Shown: piece after piece, positions 1 through 10,115 of the stretch
How the letters are laid out: each line of letters begins with the position of its first letter
How positions within the stretch are numbered: position 1 is the stretch's first letter
Assembly: GCA_946902875.1 (NCBI GenBank)
Contig: OX336345.1
Coordinates: 18,693,395-18,757,394, forward strand
DNA length: 64,000 bases
Direction of reading: 5' to 3'
Origin: Nematopogon swammerdamellus
Lineage: Eukaryota; Arthropoda; Insecta; Lepidoptera; Adelidae
The notes under the pieces: model-generated
The model's input: the letters and a program-made list of their open reading frames with translations, nothing else
Database searches by the model: none
Told to the model about the DNA's origin: nothing
Position numbers and translations under genes: made by a program

Positions 1-204
1 TTTAATAATATGAGGTACGGAATCGCATGGCAGGGTGGTAATATTATTATACGGCCAATATGGAACATGCTGTATATTAAAATGTTGATTATAACCTGCT
101 GGCTGAGGTATTACAACAGAGGGTGGCAATATCTGTTCAGCATGGGAAAGCTGCCTTGGGGACGCTAAAGGCATTCAACTATTTAGTTTAGTTTTTATGT
201 TAGA

Positions 205-420
205 CTAGCTGTGCCCGCGGCTCCGCCCGATCTCATATTTGACTTCTCTGCTAACCTCATAAGCCATTTAGCGTGATAGTAAGTAGCCTATAGTTGATGG
301 GAAGAATCAAGCTATCCGTAGATATTTTTTTTTTATTATAATCGGTTCAGTGGTTCTCGAGTTATAAGCGGACAGCCAGACAGACAGAAAGCAGACGTTG
401 GATTTTATTAAAGGTAAGGA
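205..420 (-). mobile_element. Lep1-like short Helitron
   Basis: On the minus strand it starts TCCTTACC and ends GGGCACAGCTAG, with A before and T after it: the Helitron pattern of TC at the start, CTRR at the end and insertion between A and T. The GC-rich stretch before CTAG can form the usual 3' hairpin. Sister copies lie at 6988-7209, 15311-15536 and 52621-52837. It has no coding capacity, so any movement would need Rep/helicase supplied elsewhere. Confidence 0.8.
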
Positions 421-1250
421 TAGGTACTATCACTTTATATTTATAAGTATGCTTGATTTGTTTATAACCTTTTGTTGAATAAATTATTTCCAACCATAGT
501 AATAAACTGATAGGATAAACATGCTTTTTTAAATTATTTAATTCTAATTAGAATATTTGAATGAATCATCTGTCCATTTATTATTCTCTAATTTCTACTT
601 ATTATTTCTACCTACGCCTGTCTACTAAGTACGCCCTACACTGTCTTGGATAGGAATTAACGACAGGAATAGAGAGATTTCCACACACGTATTAGGAATG
701 GAATGTGGAATTCATTTTCATAAAACTTCAAGTCTGCAAGTCACTGTTGGTTCCTACATACATATATAAACAAAAAGAAAAATGACATAATACATATAAA
801 TGTTAACATATTATAGCTCATAAGCACAGAAATAATGACAGCTTGCCTAACTATTGCGTGAATTATCGAACAAAGGGATGCATACTCGAATGGTGTTCGG
901 TAAAAATAAAACACAAGACAATCATCCGTCACAATAAAATTTTAACTAAATTATCTGAATCAACAGTGTACTTACATGACAACACGGGATATGATTGAGG
1001 ATATCATAGTTCACGCGGTACACTTGTCTGCTAGAGTGAACAAACAAACGCAAAGCGACGCAATAGAACGCAATACTCAACACAACGCGACTGTCAGCCG
1101 TTCACTGGCTCCGCCATGTTTGCCGTTGGCGTGCGTGCGTGCAACTGGATGTCGGATGTTTTGGTCACGTGACCGAAAGCGATCGATACGACGTTCTGGC
1201 GCTTTGGAACGCAGCGCAGCGGCTCATTCAAAAGTTTTGGAACATGGGAA
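421..1250. other. Unassigned AT-rich DNA
   Basis: No protein family, RNA gene or clear repeat was recognised. Open frames are short and have no recognisable motif. Confidence 0.5.
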
Positions 1251-1254
1251 ATGT

Positions 1255-1360
1255 TGCCAGCACCAAGATGTAAAAAAGCAGTGGTTCCGTAGTTCTGTAC
1301 CGCTGAAAGTCGGAGAGGCTTGCTTGTCCAGCAGTGGACGCATACATGCTAACTGACAAC
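1255..1360 (+). mobile_element. RTE-like LINE 3' coding fragment
   Basis: Reads 'agcagtggttccgtag' then 'ggagaggcttgcttgtccag', ending 'acgcatacatgctaactgac'. It matches the end of the LINE reading frame seen more fully at 63321-63558 and in reverse at 4231-4490. It is a short broken relic. Confidence 0.55.
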
Positions 1361-1990
1361 AATTTTTGAGTTGACGGCCTGGCCTGGTAGTCTAGCTGTG
1401 TTTTAAAGGTACTCACTATACGCCTTTGACATTATATAATGCTATTATTTCCAAAACGTTGTCCGAAAATTTGTTTTGGAAATATTTGTACTCTGGAATG
1501 GCGGCATAGGCGTAGGTATACTGAGTAAGCACTTTAAAACGCAGCTACAGGTAACCAGGCTACAATCTCAAAGAAAAATTTAAGACTTTGATTTTTTACA
1601 TACGTTCTTCCAGACAGAAGTAAGACGAGCTAGCCAGTATTCCGTATGACTATGGTGCAAGGTCGCTTATGCGCCTGGTAATGCGATCACGTTACGTTAA
1701 TTCTAAAGACAGTTCGACGCATCAAACGTACATACTCGGGACTCGGGAGCATGTGCAGTCAAAGCGCCGAGACAGGAGCAGAGGTAGAGTTTAGAATTCT
1801 GCCCAAACTAAACGGCAGCGTGACACTGAACGCTATGTCAGGCTGTCAGGCGATGTTTCAGTACCTTGCAGTACCTACTCAAAGCGCGAGTTCGTTTCAG
1901 TGAAAAAGAAAAAGAAAGTATAAATTGCCTGTCACCATAATAATTACATTCTATCAAAAGGTTATTTTACATTTTTCTTTTCAAATTATT
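1361..1990. other. Unassigned intergenic DNA
   Basis: Nothing recognisable was seen on either strand. This stretch lies just upstream of the SINE fragment and the KDM3 promoter region. Confidence 0.4.
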
Positions 1991-2113
1991 ATTTTTATGG
2001 AACCTAACATGGTTGGCTACATCACCTACTGACCTACCTACAGCCAGTGAAGTCTGGATCACACCTTAGTGAACTAAGTCCCATGTTAGTGCTTCCCTTT
2101 GGTCATGCGTGCC
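1991..2113 (-). mobile_element. SINE-A fragment (diverged)
   Basis: Plus strand reads 'tttttatggaacctaacatg', 'gttggctacatcacctac', then 'gtgcttccctttggtcatgc'. This is the reverse complement of the SINE-A 3' half, described under the full copy at 26826-27197. Confidence 0.65.
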
Positions 2114-2469
2114 ACCAAGCTTTCATATAAAGTTTCTAGATAAATATTTCACGCTCATTTCCGAAACAAACTCCTGCCTGACTATCAGACACTAACAAAA
2201 TGTGCACAGTATTAAACACAATAATATCGTCCACTTTTCACACATCATTATACTCCATTTTTGACAGATGAAATGAGAAATTAGGGATGATCATCAAATA
2301 TTAATAATTTCTTCTCATCATTCTTCAAAATATTGCCACTAAACATGCATATTTCATCTTTTCTGGCAGCACAGACCACTTTAAAATTTAAAGACGTGAG
2401 CTGTCAAAAATGCGCGTCCCAGACTTTTCTGGTGCTTCCATCTGTTGGTTAACATTAGAACTAAGTAGT

Positions 2470-2815
2470 CTGTGTCCCGGCCGCTCGAGGCCTCCGCCGC
2501 CACCGCGCCGCCCGCCCCCGCTCTGCCGCCCGGCGCCTCCGCGCCCGCCCCCGACGCCGCGCCCGCCCCCGCCGCGGAGCACTGCCTCCGCCTCACCGCC
2601 TCCGCCTCACCGCCTCCGCGCCTGCCGCCCGCCCGTACCGTTCACGTAGATACGTCCGTAGGTATACCTACGTACAACAGCGCCAGTGCAACCGACCAAC
2701 CACCAACCAGTCGGTTCGGTGTGTTTTTTGTCCGGCCCGTCCCGTAGTTTCTCTCGGCTCCGCGCCGGGTGTGTCGTGTCGTGTGTAACGGCGCGCGTTC
2801 GAACTTGTTTTGTGT
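2470..2815 (+). promoter_or_regulatory. CpG-rich promoter/5' leader of the KDM3-like gene
   Basis: A sharp rise in GC and CpG (runs of ccgcc/cgcccg) sits directly upstream of the first coding exon. No TATA box is visible. The transcription start cannot be fixed by eye. GC-rich frames on both strands here encode only proline, arginine, alanine or glycine runs and are treated as non-coding. The role is inferred from position. Confidence 0.55.
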
Positions 2816-2818
2816 CTC

Positions 2819-2848
2819 ATGATGATGCCCTCGTCCCGTGTGAAGTAG
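2819..2848 (+). promoter_or_regulatory. Upstream ORF 1 in the KDM3-like leader
   Basis: Three successive ATGs open a nine-codon frame closed by TAG, 29 nt before the main start. If transcribed, it could lower initiation at the main ATG. Confidence 0.4.
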
Positions 2849-2856
2849 AGTGTAAA

Positions 2857-2862
2857 ATGTGA
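2857..2862 (+). promoter_or_regulatory. Start-stop upstream element (ATGTGA)
   Basis: An ATG followed at once by TGA lies 15 nt before the main ATG. Minimal start-stop uORFs are known to stall ribosomes in other genes. Whether this one is in the transcript is not known. Confidence 0.35.
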
Positions 2863-2877
2863 TCTGTGCTGGTCGTG

Positions 2878-3033
2878 ATGGCCTACAAATTCCGTGAGGA
2901 TCTCGTCGGCAAGCGGTTCCTGTCTGTGAGTGGTGCAACGAAAATTAACGTGAATAAAGTTACCGAATGGGGATGGAAGGCGGGCGTTATCAGGGCGGCG
3001 ACCCACAAGGACACGAAGAATAAGGAGCTCCAG
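2878..3033 (+). CDS. KDM3: First coding exon, KDM3/JHDM2-type H3K9 demethylase (partial)
   Basis: Encodes 52 residues, beginning MAYKFREDLVGKRFL and ending KDTKNKELQ. The block 'LVGKRFLSVS', then 'VTEWGWKAGVIRAATH' and 'KNKELQ', follows the N-terminus of KDM3A and KDM3B as I recall them (LVGRRFLSLS; VAEWPWLSGTIRAVSH; TKKDLK). Family members are nuclear JmjC enzymes that remove mono- and dimethyl marks from H3K9; this exon covers only the N-terminal region, far from the zinc finger and JmjC domain. The ATG at 2878 is chosen because it has G at -3 and +4; an in-frame GTG at 2866 is less likely. The exon ends CAG|gtaatc in phase 0. Exon 2, expected to open with a V-x-VEFD-like stretch, was not found, so the first intron may run past the window. 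The family call rests on recall, not a search. Confidence 0.75.
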
Positions 3034-4230
3034 GTAATCATTCGCCCTTCAGAGCGTCTTTAGACCTATTTACTTTGCGTTTCTAAATCAGAATGCATTG
3101 TAGGTAATGTATGAACGAAGAATTATATACTTTGTTTGCGATTGGTAGTTATTTTGATTATGTACAAGTCTCTATATACCCACAAACCTAATAAATAGCC
3201 GTCTCTGTTGGGTAAACTGCCAAGAATCCGCCTCGCCCTTCACTGTGCGCTCTAAATAGGTATCTAGGTACATCTTATGTATATACGTGAATGTGTACTA
3301 CATAACGCCCTACATGGATAATACTATATATTATATAGTATTATACGTATATATAAATATTATGTAGTATATGATATTTATATATACGTATGAGTACCTA
3401 ACTCAAGCTCTGTATATAGGACAGTGGGACTGTTCTTTGTAGGGCAGCTATTGTTACGTGCTAGGTAGGGCTTCAAATGTTTTAAGATAAATTTTAATGT
3501 AAGAGAAGAAAATGCGCTTTCTAAACGGTGAATTCCACTAAGTTAACTATGAAATTGCAATGTACCTACACGATATTTCAAGATTTTAGTCGTAACATAG
3601 CAATAAGAGGGGGGGGGGGGGGGGGGGGGCATTGAAAAAAAAAGTTTTGCAATTAAAAGCCTACAATTATGTAGGTAGGTGTGCCTATTACCCACAACCT
3701 GTTATACTTATAAATTATCAGAAACCAGTAAAGTTTGTAGGTACTATTACTGTATTATACAGTAAAAAAATACTCTTTCAGGGTCATTCATTGGTCGTTA
3801 ATGATGATTATAATAAATAACAATCAAATTATCTAATTTAGGTAATAAATAACTACTGACTTATTTGGTCGGGTTCATTCATAGTAACATTACCGCCATT
3901 AGAATCTTGTCACGATAACTAACTTTTTTTATCTGACATGATAGATTGCCTACTTCACCCTTGACACCGAATATAGGTATATTACTAGCAGCGTAGCGTA
4001 GCCCTTGACGTCAGCCATCTCAGTGCTTACCCACAGTTCTAGCCCACAACTCACAACATTTGCAAGTGTTGCCTTGGTGATTATGAGAGTTTTGGCGTTA
4101 TTTAACCGAGTAGGTAGGTAGCCAATAATCAATTCATTCATTCATTCATTTCATTACACATCGTGTTAGGCACTCACACCTGTTTGTAAAACATGTAAGT
4201 AGATCTATGTAGGTATACATGTAGAAATTT
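3034..4230 (+). other. Start of KDM3-like intron 1
   Basis: Begins gtaatc. AT-rich, with AT palindromes around 3315-3400 ('ataatactatatatt' facing its mirror; 'atacgtatatataaat' facing its mirror), a run of 21 G at 3609-3629 and a short catt-type tandem near 4130-4150. No exon was seen. Confidence 0.5.
3609..3629. repeat. Homopolymer G(21)
   Basis: An uninterrupted run of 21 G, flanked by 'caataaga' and 'cattgaaaaaa'. It could form G-quadruplexes or be a read-length artefact. Confidence 0.9.
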
Positions 4231-4490
4231 CAGTCAGTCACTGTGTAAGCGTCCACTGCTGGACATACGCCTCTCCAATTTTCCTCCAGTCATCCCGGGC
4301 CTTCAGCGGTACGGAACCACTGCTTTTCGACGACGTAGGTACCTACTTGATGTCGTCGTTCCACCTGACGTGTGTGTGGTCTTCCCACACTCCGTTTTCC
4401 TATCCATGGCCGCCAGTGTAGGACATGGTTACTCCAACGGTCGTAGTCTCTTCGGCTGACGTTCCCAGCCCACTGCCACTTGAGCCTATA
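4231..4490 (-). mobile_element. RTE-like LINE 3' coding remnant
   Basis: The minus strand encodes 'LKWQWAGNVSRRDYDRWSNH', then 'HWRPWIGKRSVGRPHTR' and 'EKQWFRTAEG'. This is the C-terminal end of the arthropod LINE polymerase group usually typed as RTE-like. It is frameshifted and truncated. The same family occurs at 1255, 15840, 23703 and 63321. Confidence 0.75.
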
Positions 4491-4639
4491 GGTATATGTA
4501 CATGCATACACGCTCGAAATAGTCGAAATGCTAGGACTGGGTGGACTACTTGGACTAGTACAAGTGTAATAATTGCATTTACTATCGACTGGATGGATGA
4601 ATGAAATAAATAAACTGAAACAATACCACACGCCCGTAA

Positions 4640-4711
4640 CCCGACAATAGGGGTAAGCAGAATGATCGGTGTTGTGCTGCAAAAACTCCGGTCAATTGCA
4701 GCACAACACCG
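4640..4711 (-). mobile_element. LINE 3'-end double-hairpin module
   Basis: Contains 'cggtgttgtgctgca' facing 'tgcagcacaacaccg', plus 'cccgacaataggggt'. It is the minus-strand version of the module at 14405-14530, with two adjacent stem-loops. Other copies: 13619-13700, 42105-42190 and 53670-53790. Confidence 0.6.
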
Positions 4712-4779
4712 GGCACGACACAACGCATTACTGTAGGGGTACCTACCTATCCTGGGAATTAAATACCCAAGTGTGTTTA

Positions 4780-4897
4780 CGACCGAAGGGAAGCACTGAC
4801 ATGGCACCTAGTTCACCCGGTGTTATGGACTGACATCGCGGATTTTGTAGGTGATGTAGCCAACCGTGTCAGTTTCCATGAAAAAAATAAAAAAAAG
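4780..4897 (+). mobile_element. SINE-A 3' fragment
   Basis: Carries 'gaccgaagggaagcactgac', 'acccggtgttatggactgac' and 'gccaaccgtgtcagtttcca', ending in an A-rich tail. It is 5' truncated. Confidence 0.8.
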
Positions 4898-4934
4898 TAA
4901 GTCCCCAGCTCAGATCACTGATCTGAGGTCTCCA

Positions 4935-5066
4935 ACTTTTACCAGCAGCGTAGGTAGGTAAGTATATATATTTTTTTAATCTGAAAAATCATTAGTAGGT
5001 GGCACCTACTAATGATTTTTCAGATTAAAAAAAAAATATATACCTACCTACGCTGCTGGTAAAAGT
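4935..5066. repeat. 132-bp near-perfect palindrome
   Basis: Arms of about 65 bp start 'acttttaccagcagcgtagg' and end with its reverse complement. The centre is AGGTG-G-CACCT at about 5002. The only visible differences are length changes in the A/T runs. It has no coding potential. A fold-back MITE or a recent inverted duplication could explain it. Confidence 0.85.
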
Positions 5067-5282
5067 ATCGCCACCGTTCTAAAAGGCTACCAAGATTATC
5101 GCGACGACGCGACGTGTGCAAGCAAGCTCATCCTAACATTCAGATCAGTTTGCATCCACGGCGGCGGCGCGGTAGGAATACCTATCGTTCACTCTTGTGG
5201 AAACGTATATACGCCTGGCAACACTAAAGGGTGTTCAACGCTGACTGGGTAGGTATTTTGCTGGAATGGCATAGGTGTACAT
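5067..5282. other. Unassigned DNA
   Basis: Short spacer between the palindrome and the tandem repeat. No feature was recognised. Confidence 0.4.
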
Positions 5283-5284
5283 TT

Positions 5285-5375
5285 TTCTCGTTATCGTGAA
5301 ATATTCCTAAAAATTCTCTCGTTATCGTGAAACATTCCTAAAAATTTTCTCGTTATCGTGAAACATTCCTAAAAT
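5285..5375. repeat. 31-bp tandem repeat, three copies
   Basis: The unit carries 'ctcgttatcgtgaaacattc' followed by 'ctaaaaatt'. Starts at 5287, 5318 and 5349 give an exact 31-bp period. Confidence 0.9.
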
Positions 5376-5379
5376 TAAT

Positions 5380-5828
5380 AAGTAACTAGAAACATAATGG
5401 CCGCTGCCCCCTTGTCCCCCATCCCTCGCTCCGGCTCACGATGTCACCCGCGCTGCTGCTAAGACAGGAGGCGCTTGTGGGTGTGTGAGAAAACTAAGCG
5501 GGAGGCGGCAGCCATTGTGGCTTTTTATGAATATCACAGTTTTATTGTTTTACCCACACGTTTTACTCATCGAAAATAACAAATAACCCATAAATTATTA
5601 TACGCAGGCTACGCGTAGAGAAGATGTACACAAGATTAGCTAGAAGAATGGCTCTTTGCAATAAGCCCACCTTCTAGGCGCCTGAAAATTTGATACGTAC
5701 GTAAGCGTGTTATAAATAGAGACAAGGGTAAGCTAGTTTCGACAAGAACAAGGCAGGCTCAACAGAACAGGCTCTTACACTGGAAAACACCTGTATGTGT
5801 ACCTACTTACCTACTCCCAACCCTAGAC
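5380..5828. other. Unassigned DNA with a weak hairpin
   Basis: 'aatggccgctgccccc' near 5396 faces 'gggaggcggcagccatt' near 5500, an imperfect inverted repeat. Nothing else was recognised. Confidence 0.4.
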
Positions 5829-6030
5829 GGACAGACGGACAGACAGAATAGAATAGAATAGAATATCCTTTATTGTACTTAAATATAAATTTTACAAAAG
5901 GCGGACTTATTACCTATGGCAATCTCTGCCAGTCAACCTTCTTAATTGAAAACATAAATAAAGGTACGGCAGACGGCGTAGGCTTAGTAATAGGGTCCCG
6001 TACCGGATACGGAACCCTAAAAATCAACTG
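5829..6030 (+). mobile_element. GACG-type repeat interrupted by a LINE tail
   Basis: A 'gacggacagacggacagaca' stretch is followed at once by a reversed LINE 3' end ('agaatagaatagaatatcc', 'tttattgtac'). The repeat then resumes as 'cagacggcgtaggcttagta' and 'atagggtcccg'. This reads as a minus-strand LINE tail inserted into the microsatellite of the repeat family seen at 12880-13425. Confidence 0.6.
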
Positions 6031-6124
6031 TTTGCCAGTTTGTTGGTAGCCAATTTTCTCAGGGTTCTGTTCCTGTTTGATTATGTATCAGGGCGACCGA
6101 CTGACCGCGTAACGACGTCAATGT
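6031..6124. other. Unassigned DNA
   Basis: No recognisable feature. It may be the 5' part of the Helitron-like element that follows. Confidence 0.3.
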
Positions 6125-6289
6125 ATGAATTCCTTATAATAACTTAGATAAGGTTTTCACTGTTACGTTCTGTCACTTCTCAAGATGGTATTATGCTATA
6201 ATTAATAACGCTAAGTCATCGGCGGCCTGAGCTGCGAGCAAAAAGGTAAAACCCTAAATACGCGAAACGAAGCCGCGGGTAAAGCCTAG
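6125..6289 (+). mobile_element. Helitron-like 3' end
   Basis: Ends 'cgaagccgcgggtaaagcctag' split as 'cgaagccgcgggtaaa' + 'gcctag', followed by T. It resembles the 3' hairpin and CTAG end of the other Helitrons here. The sequence before it ('aagtcatcggcggcctgagc') also occurs, reversed, in the element at 29569-29709. The 5' end is not fixed. Confidence 0.5.
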
Positions 6290-6409
6290 TCCGCTATAAA
6301 CATATTTGAAGATGCTAAATGCTTTGTTATGTCAGGTTAGAAATGACCGAAATATGAACAGGCTGACGTCCGTTCACCGAGAGAAATCACGACCAGCAGC
6401 AGCAGGAAT

Positions 6410-6610
6410 AAGCAAGATTCGGTGCATCGTCCGCGCGCCGCGGCGGGCGCCGTGCGGCGGCGGTGCGGGGCGGCGGCAGTGCGGGGCGGCGGCACGGGGA
6501 GGCGCGGAGAGAGTGCGCGCGAGCGAGAGCGGGCCGCGCCGCCGCGCCTCGGGAGGGTCGGTGACCCCGGGGCGGGTGTGCACAGTGCATGTGCAACGCG
6601 GAACATTAGC
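6410..6610. promoter_or_regulatory. GC/CpG-rich island
   Basis: A sharply bounded ggcggc/gcgcgc-rich block in AT-rich surroundings. The open frames through it are low-complexity Arg/Ala/Pro/Gly and look like composition artefacts. It could be an alternative promoter or a non-coding exon. Confidence 0.35.
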
Positions 6611-6987
6611 CCCTCGCACCTACAATATGGCTATTCCGGTGTCCACTTGCTCCTTAGGCTACCCGACACCACCCACCGGCCCGTCCGTTGTGTACGAGGT
6701 GCACTAAAATAAATTGCATATGCAATAAGTCTGCTTCCTGTATCGCAGAAAGGCACACAGCTACATACATACGTTAAATACATTAGTACCTGCTTACATA
6801 GGTAAGGGCTTTTGACGACCGAAATAAAGGCTGACTGAAAGGAATCAATCATAGAGATAAGTCTGCTTTTGAGCATATTAACTACATACCTACCCTCGTA
6901 CCTACCTACTTATGTAATTCTTTCTTTCATGTCATTTATTGTCAAGTTTCTATTTTATTTCACGACATAAATCCATAAATACATAAA
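6611..6987. other. Unassigned DNA
   Basis: AT-rich with tacctacc-type words; nothing assigned. Confidence 0.4.
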
Positions 6988-7209
6988 TCCTTCCTTACCT
7001 ATAATAAAATCCAACGTCTGCTTTCTGTCTGAGTGTCTGTCTGTCCGCTTATAACTCGAGAACCACTGAACCGATTTTAATAAAACAAAATTCTACGGAT
7101 AGCTTGATTCTTCCCATCAACTATAGGCTACTTACTATCACGCTAAATAGCTTATGAGGTTAGCAGTGAAGTGAAATATGAGAGCGGGCGGAGCTGCGGG
7201 CACAGCTTG
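6988..7209 (+). mobile_element. Lep1-like short Helitron (CTTG variant)
   Basis: Starts TCCTTCCTTACC after A and ends 'gcgggcacagcttg' before T. The body matches 205-420, including 'actcgagaaccactgaaccg'. The terminal CTTG instead of CTAG is shared with 15311-15536, so it may mark a subfamily. Confidence 0.8.
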
Positions 7210-8494
7210 TAAGCCTATAAAATAGGGTAGATAGGTACGTGCAAGCGAAATCCTAAGCCCGTTTCGTCCTTAGGCGACATAAATACATTTTGCCTATATG
7301 CGAAAAGCGCGTTACCAAATCCACCAAATCAATCTAGGTACTGGATTTCTTATTCATAAAAATACACACGGATTGAATTGACAAAGATGTAAGATTAGGG
7401 ACAGGAACCATAACAGAACGACAACACGGGCACTTTGTAACAGGATATTGAGAGCGTTTTCAGGAACATTTTCAAATTTAGAACACGGAGTTGCGCGGTT
7501 CAATTGGTTCAATTCCAATTCTAACTATTTCGCTTCCATTGTAATGTTGAGAAATGATCCCTAATTTTTGCCACATAGTGAATGATTTGTATGGCATGTG
7601 GTATACCTTTGGAAAGGGCGTAAACTAGCGAACTTTTTAAAGGAAAATGAAGCTCTCAATAATTGAGCTGACAGCAATTATTGCTGTCAGTTTTTTTTTA
7701 TGAATTAAGTAATTAGTCATATTTTTACTCGTTCTCGAGACTTTGGGAGGTCATAAGTCCTTTTGATGGTATTACTTCATAAAATAAATGGTTTCTAGAA
7801 CAAGGATAAAGGTAAAATCCAATAAATTTTATTTCGTGCTAATACAACCATAAACAAAAAAGTTACAAGGGTTTAAAGCTGGAATGTTGGCAATTTTAAA
7901 AAATAATGAAGAAAAAAAATTATACCTCAATACCACGTGACACCTGACAAAAGGTGTCATGGATCAAAACCTTGCAAATGACCCCACTTACCTACAAAAG
8001 AAAATTGTCGGTCGATGTGCCGAACACCTGTATATTATATGTAATGGTGGTTATATAATAATAATATAATAATGGTTTATTTTATTTATTTTCATCTTTT
8101 TTTTATGTATAACTGTGTGTCTAGCAGAATTTGTGCATGCAAACTAGTAGCTTAAAATGTTTCGTTCTTTTCAAAATTATTTTATTTTATGTGCAGCGCC
8201 GTCACTGGCTACTGGCAGTAATAAACGAAGTCAATATTCGTTTGGTTGCCACCATTTAAAAAAAGAAGAAGAAGAATTGATAAAGCACAGAAAAAAAGAA
8301 AGAAAAGGCGAAGATTGCCTGATACACACACTCAGTTGTGACAGCACTACCAAACCTTGGCGCACATTCATATAAGTAGGGAATTTCATCAACGACCAAT
8401 GTCAGTATTTAGATTTAGCCGTGCTCCTTCCTTTAGATAGATTTAAGTAGGCAACGTGTGGGTAGAAATGTAATGAGGCTGAATGAAGGTGCGT
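7210..8494. other. Unassigned DNA with a 23-bp palindrome
   Basis: A perfect palindrome, split here as 'ctgacagcaat' + 'tattgctgtcag', lies at 7668-7690 with an overlapping smaller one ('gctctcaataattgagc') just before it. No coding feature is supported. Confidence 0.45.
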
Positions 8495-9500
8495 CTAGAC
8501 GTTGGCCAAAGCTTTCGCCAAAGCGCTTGCCAATGACATAACAAGTGAAAACGTAAGTAAAGTAACTGTACCCCCATCTACACGTTGCAAATGAATTAGC
8601 CAACGCGCATGGGCAAACGCTTTGGCAAAAACATTGGCTGCAACGTCACAGATTAAATAATATGCAACGTGTAGAGCCACCATAACATGAGTTCGCACCG
8701 TATCGGCAAAACAACAATTATGTACAAGTAAGTAGATGATATTATGTGAATGTGAGGTAGGTATAATATACATACCTCCTATAGCATATTCCAGACAGAA
8801 GTAGCGGGAGGAAAATATGAGGCTTTGTTCGATTCGTTTTCGCGTGTGATTATAGTTTTGACATTGAAAATGCCTTTTCGATCGCTTCAGTATAGTCCCC
8901 GATTTCCAGCGAAAGTGCGAATTCGCCCTGGTGTCGTGAGTTTTAAGGCTTCGTTAATATTTAGGGTGTCAAATGACGCAAATCGACGAGGGCTACAAGA
9001 TGGTGAAAAATAATTTAAAAAGTAGTTTGACAGTTTTTGAGAAAATCGCAAAAAATAACGTTTAAAATACCCGTTTTAGGCGGTTTAAAAAGAGCACTTT
9101 TAAACATATTTCTAAATATTTATTTTAAACTTTAATATTTTTATTTGTAGATTGACTCAATATCTGGGGATGTCTGTTTGATTTTTTAAAAAAAGAGAAA
9201 AATTTGGGAGTTTTCATTTTTTTTTTATTTTCCTTAATTTTTAAGTAGGTATTATATTAATACTTAAAAATTAAGAATAATTTTTTTTTTATTTATCATT
9301 TTTTTATTTTTGAAAATGTTTGTAAATTTTTTATATTTTAATACGCCCTGAAAGTAATTTTTAATGTACCCGAAGGTCATGTAATGCGTGAGATCTGTGA
9401 TTTTTTTCGAACGCGTAGAAGAATTCGAATAGACTATCCTCTTAAATTATATGCTGTTATTAGTTATTACAAAACTCTGTCCTATACGGCTGCTGCTGCT
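8495..9500. other. Unassigned DNA, AT-rich right half
   Basis: 'ttggccaaagctttcgcc' near 8510 has an imperfect mirrored counterpart near 8610-8640. From 9000 the sequence is strongly A/T-rich. No gene was recognised. Confidence 0.4.
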
Positions 9501-9559
9501 GTAAATTACAAAGCTATTTCGCAACTTTCGTAAATGGCCATTTGGCCATTGACCGCACG

Positions 9560-9790
9560 CGTCCGAGGCGTGGATTGGCTCGCGCCGCCACTGCGCTCTT
9601 AGGCCTCCGTTTGTAAAAGGGAAAGTGCCGTCCTACGTTGTACGGTCGGCCCTGCAAGTGTCTGTGCAACCTGTAGAACCTTGTCAGAATAATAGATCCC
9701 CGTGCATCTCTCTGTGATGCACGGGGATCGCGAATGCCGTGCCGGTTTGACGAGAGCCTTTTCACTCCTCTTTTGAAAAACCCCAACATT
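9560..9790 (-). mobile_element. LINE C-terminal fragment
   Basis: The minus strand gives 'FFKRGVKRLSSNRHGIRDP', related to 'FKRGVNRHLSGRHGIRNP' at 42790-43040. That resembles the end of insect Jockey/CR1-type LINE frames (a pattern like WNxLP...FKRxVNRxL). A local inverted duplication forms the hairpin at 9695-9729. Confidence 0.5.
9695..9729. repeat. Perfect 14-bp-stem hairpin
   Basis: 'gatccccgtgcatc', a 7-nt loop 'tctctgt', then 'gatgcacggggatc'. The stem is uninterrupted. Confidence 0.9.
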
Positions 9791-9944
9791 GTTCTGCAAT
9801 ATATGAAAATAGTAGTTCTATCATTGTACCAATACATTTTTGTATTTAGATGTGAGCGGCCGAGTCAGAGGGGCCACTCGTACTCTTTTAAGTTAGAGCA
9901 CAACACCGAACACCACGTTTAGCAATGTATTAGGATAAGATAAC

Positions 9945-10115
9945 TATCAAGCAGCAAGTAAGGCTCGATGACCCACACCAGCTGCATGACTCGGTGGAAG
10001 GACCGCGCCAAGGTGAGCACGGCACCAGGTCCCTTATCCCTTAGTCGCCTTTTACGAGATGCACGGGGAGAGATGCAGTGTGGCTATTCTTTTTAAGTAC
10101 CTGCACCACTCGGTA
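9945..10115 (-). mobile_element. LINE 3' UTR fragment
   Basis: Carries 'cccttagtcgccttttacga' and 'gatgcacggggagagatgca', the reverse complement of sequence at 14205-14385. The same 3' UTR family ends in the double-hairpin module. Confidence 0.6.

Noticed and set aside
2410..2747. Pro/Arg/Ala-rich open frames in the CpG island
   Set aside because: Composition-driven frames present on both strands; no motif; they overlap the likely leader of the KDM3-like exon.
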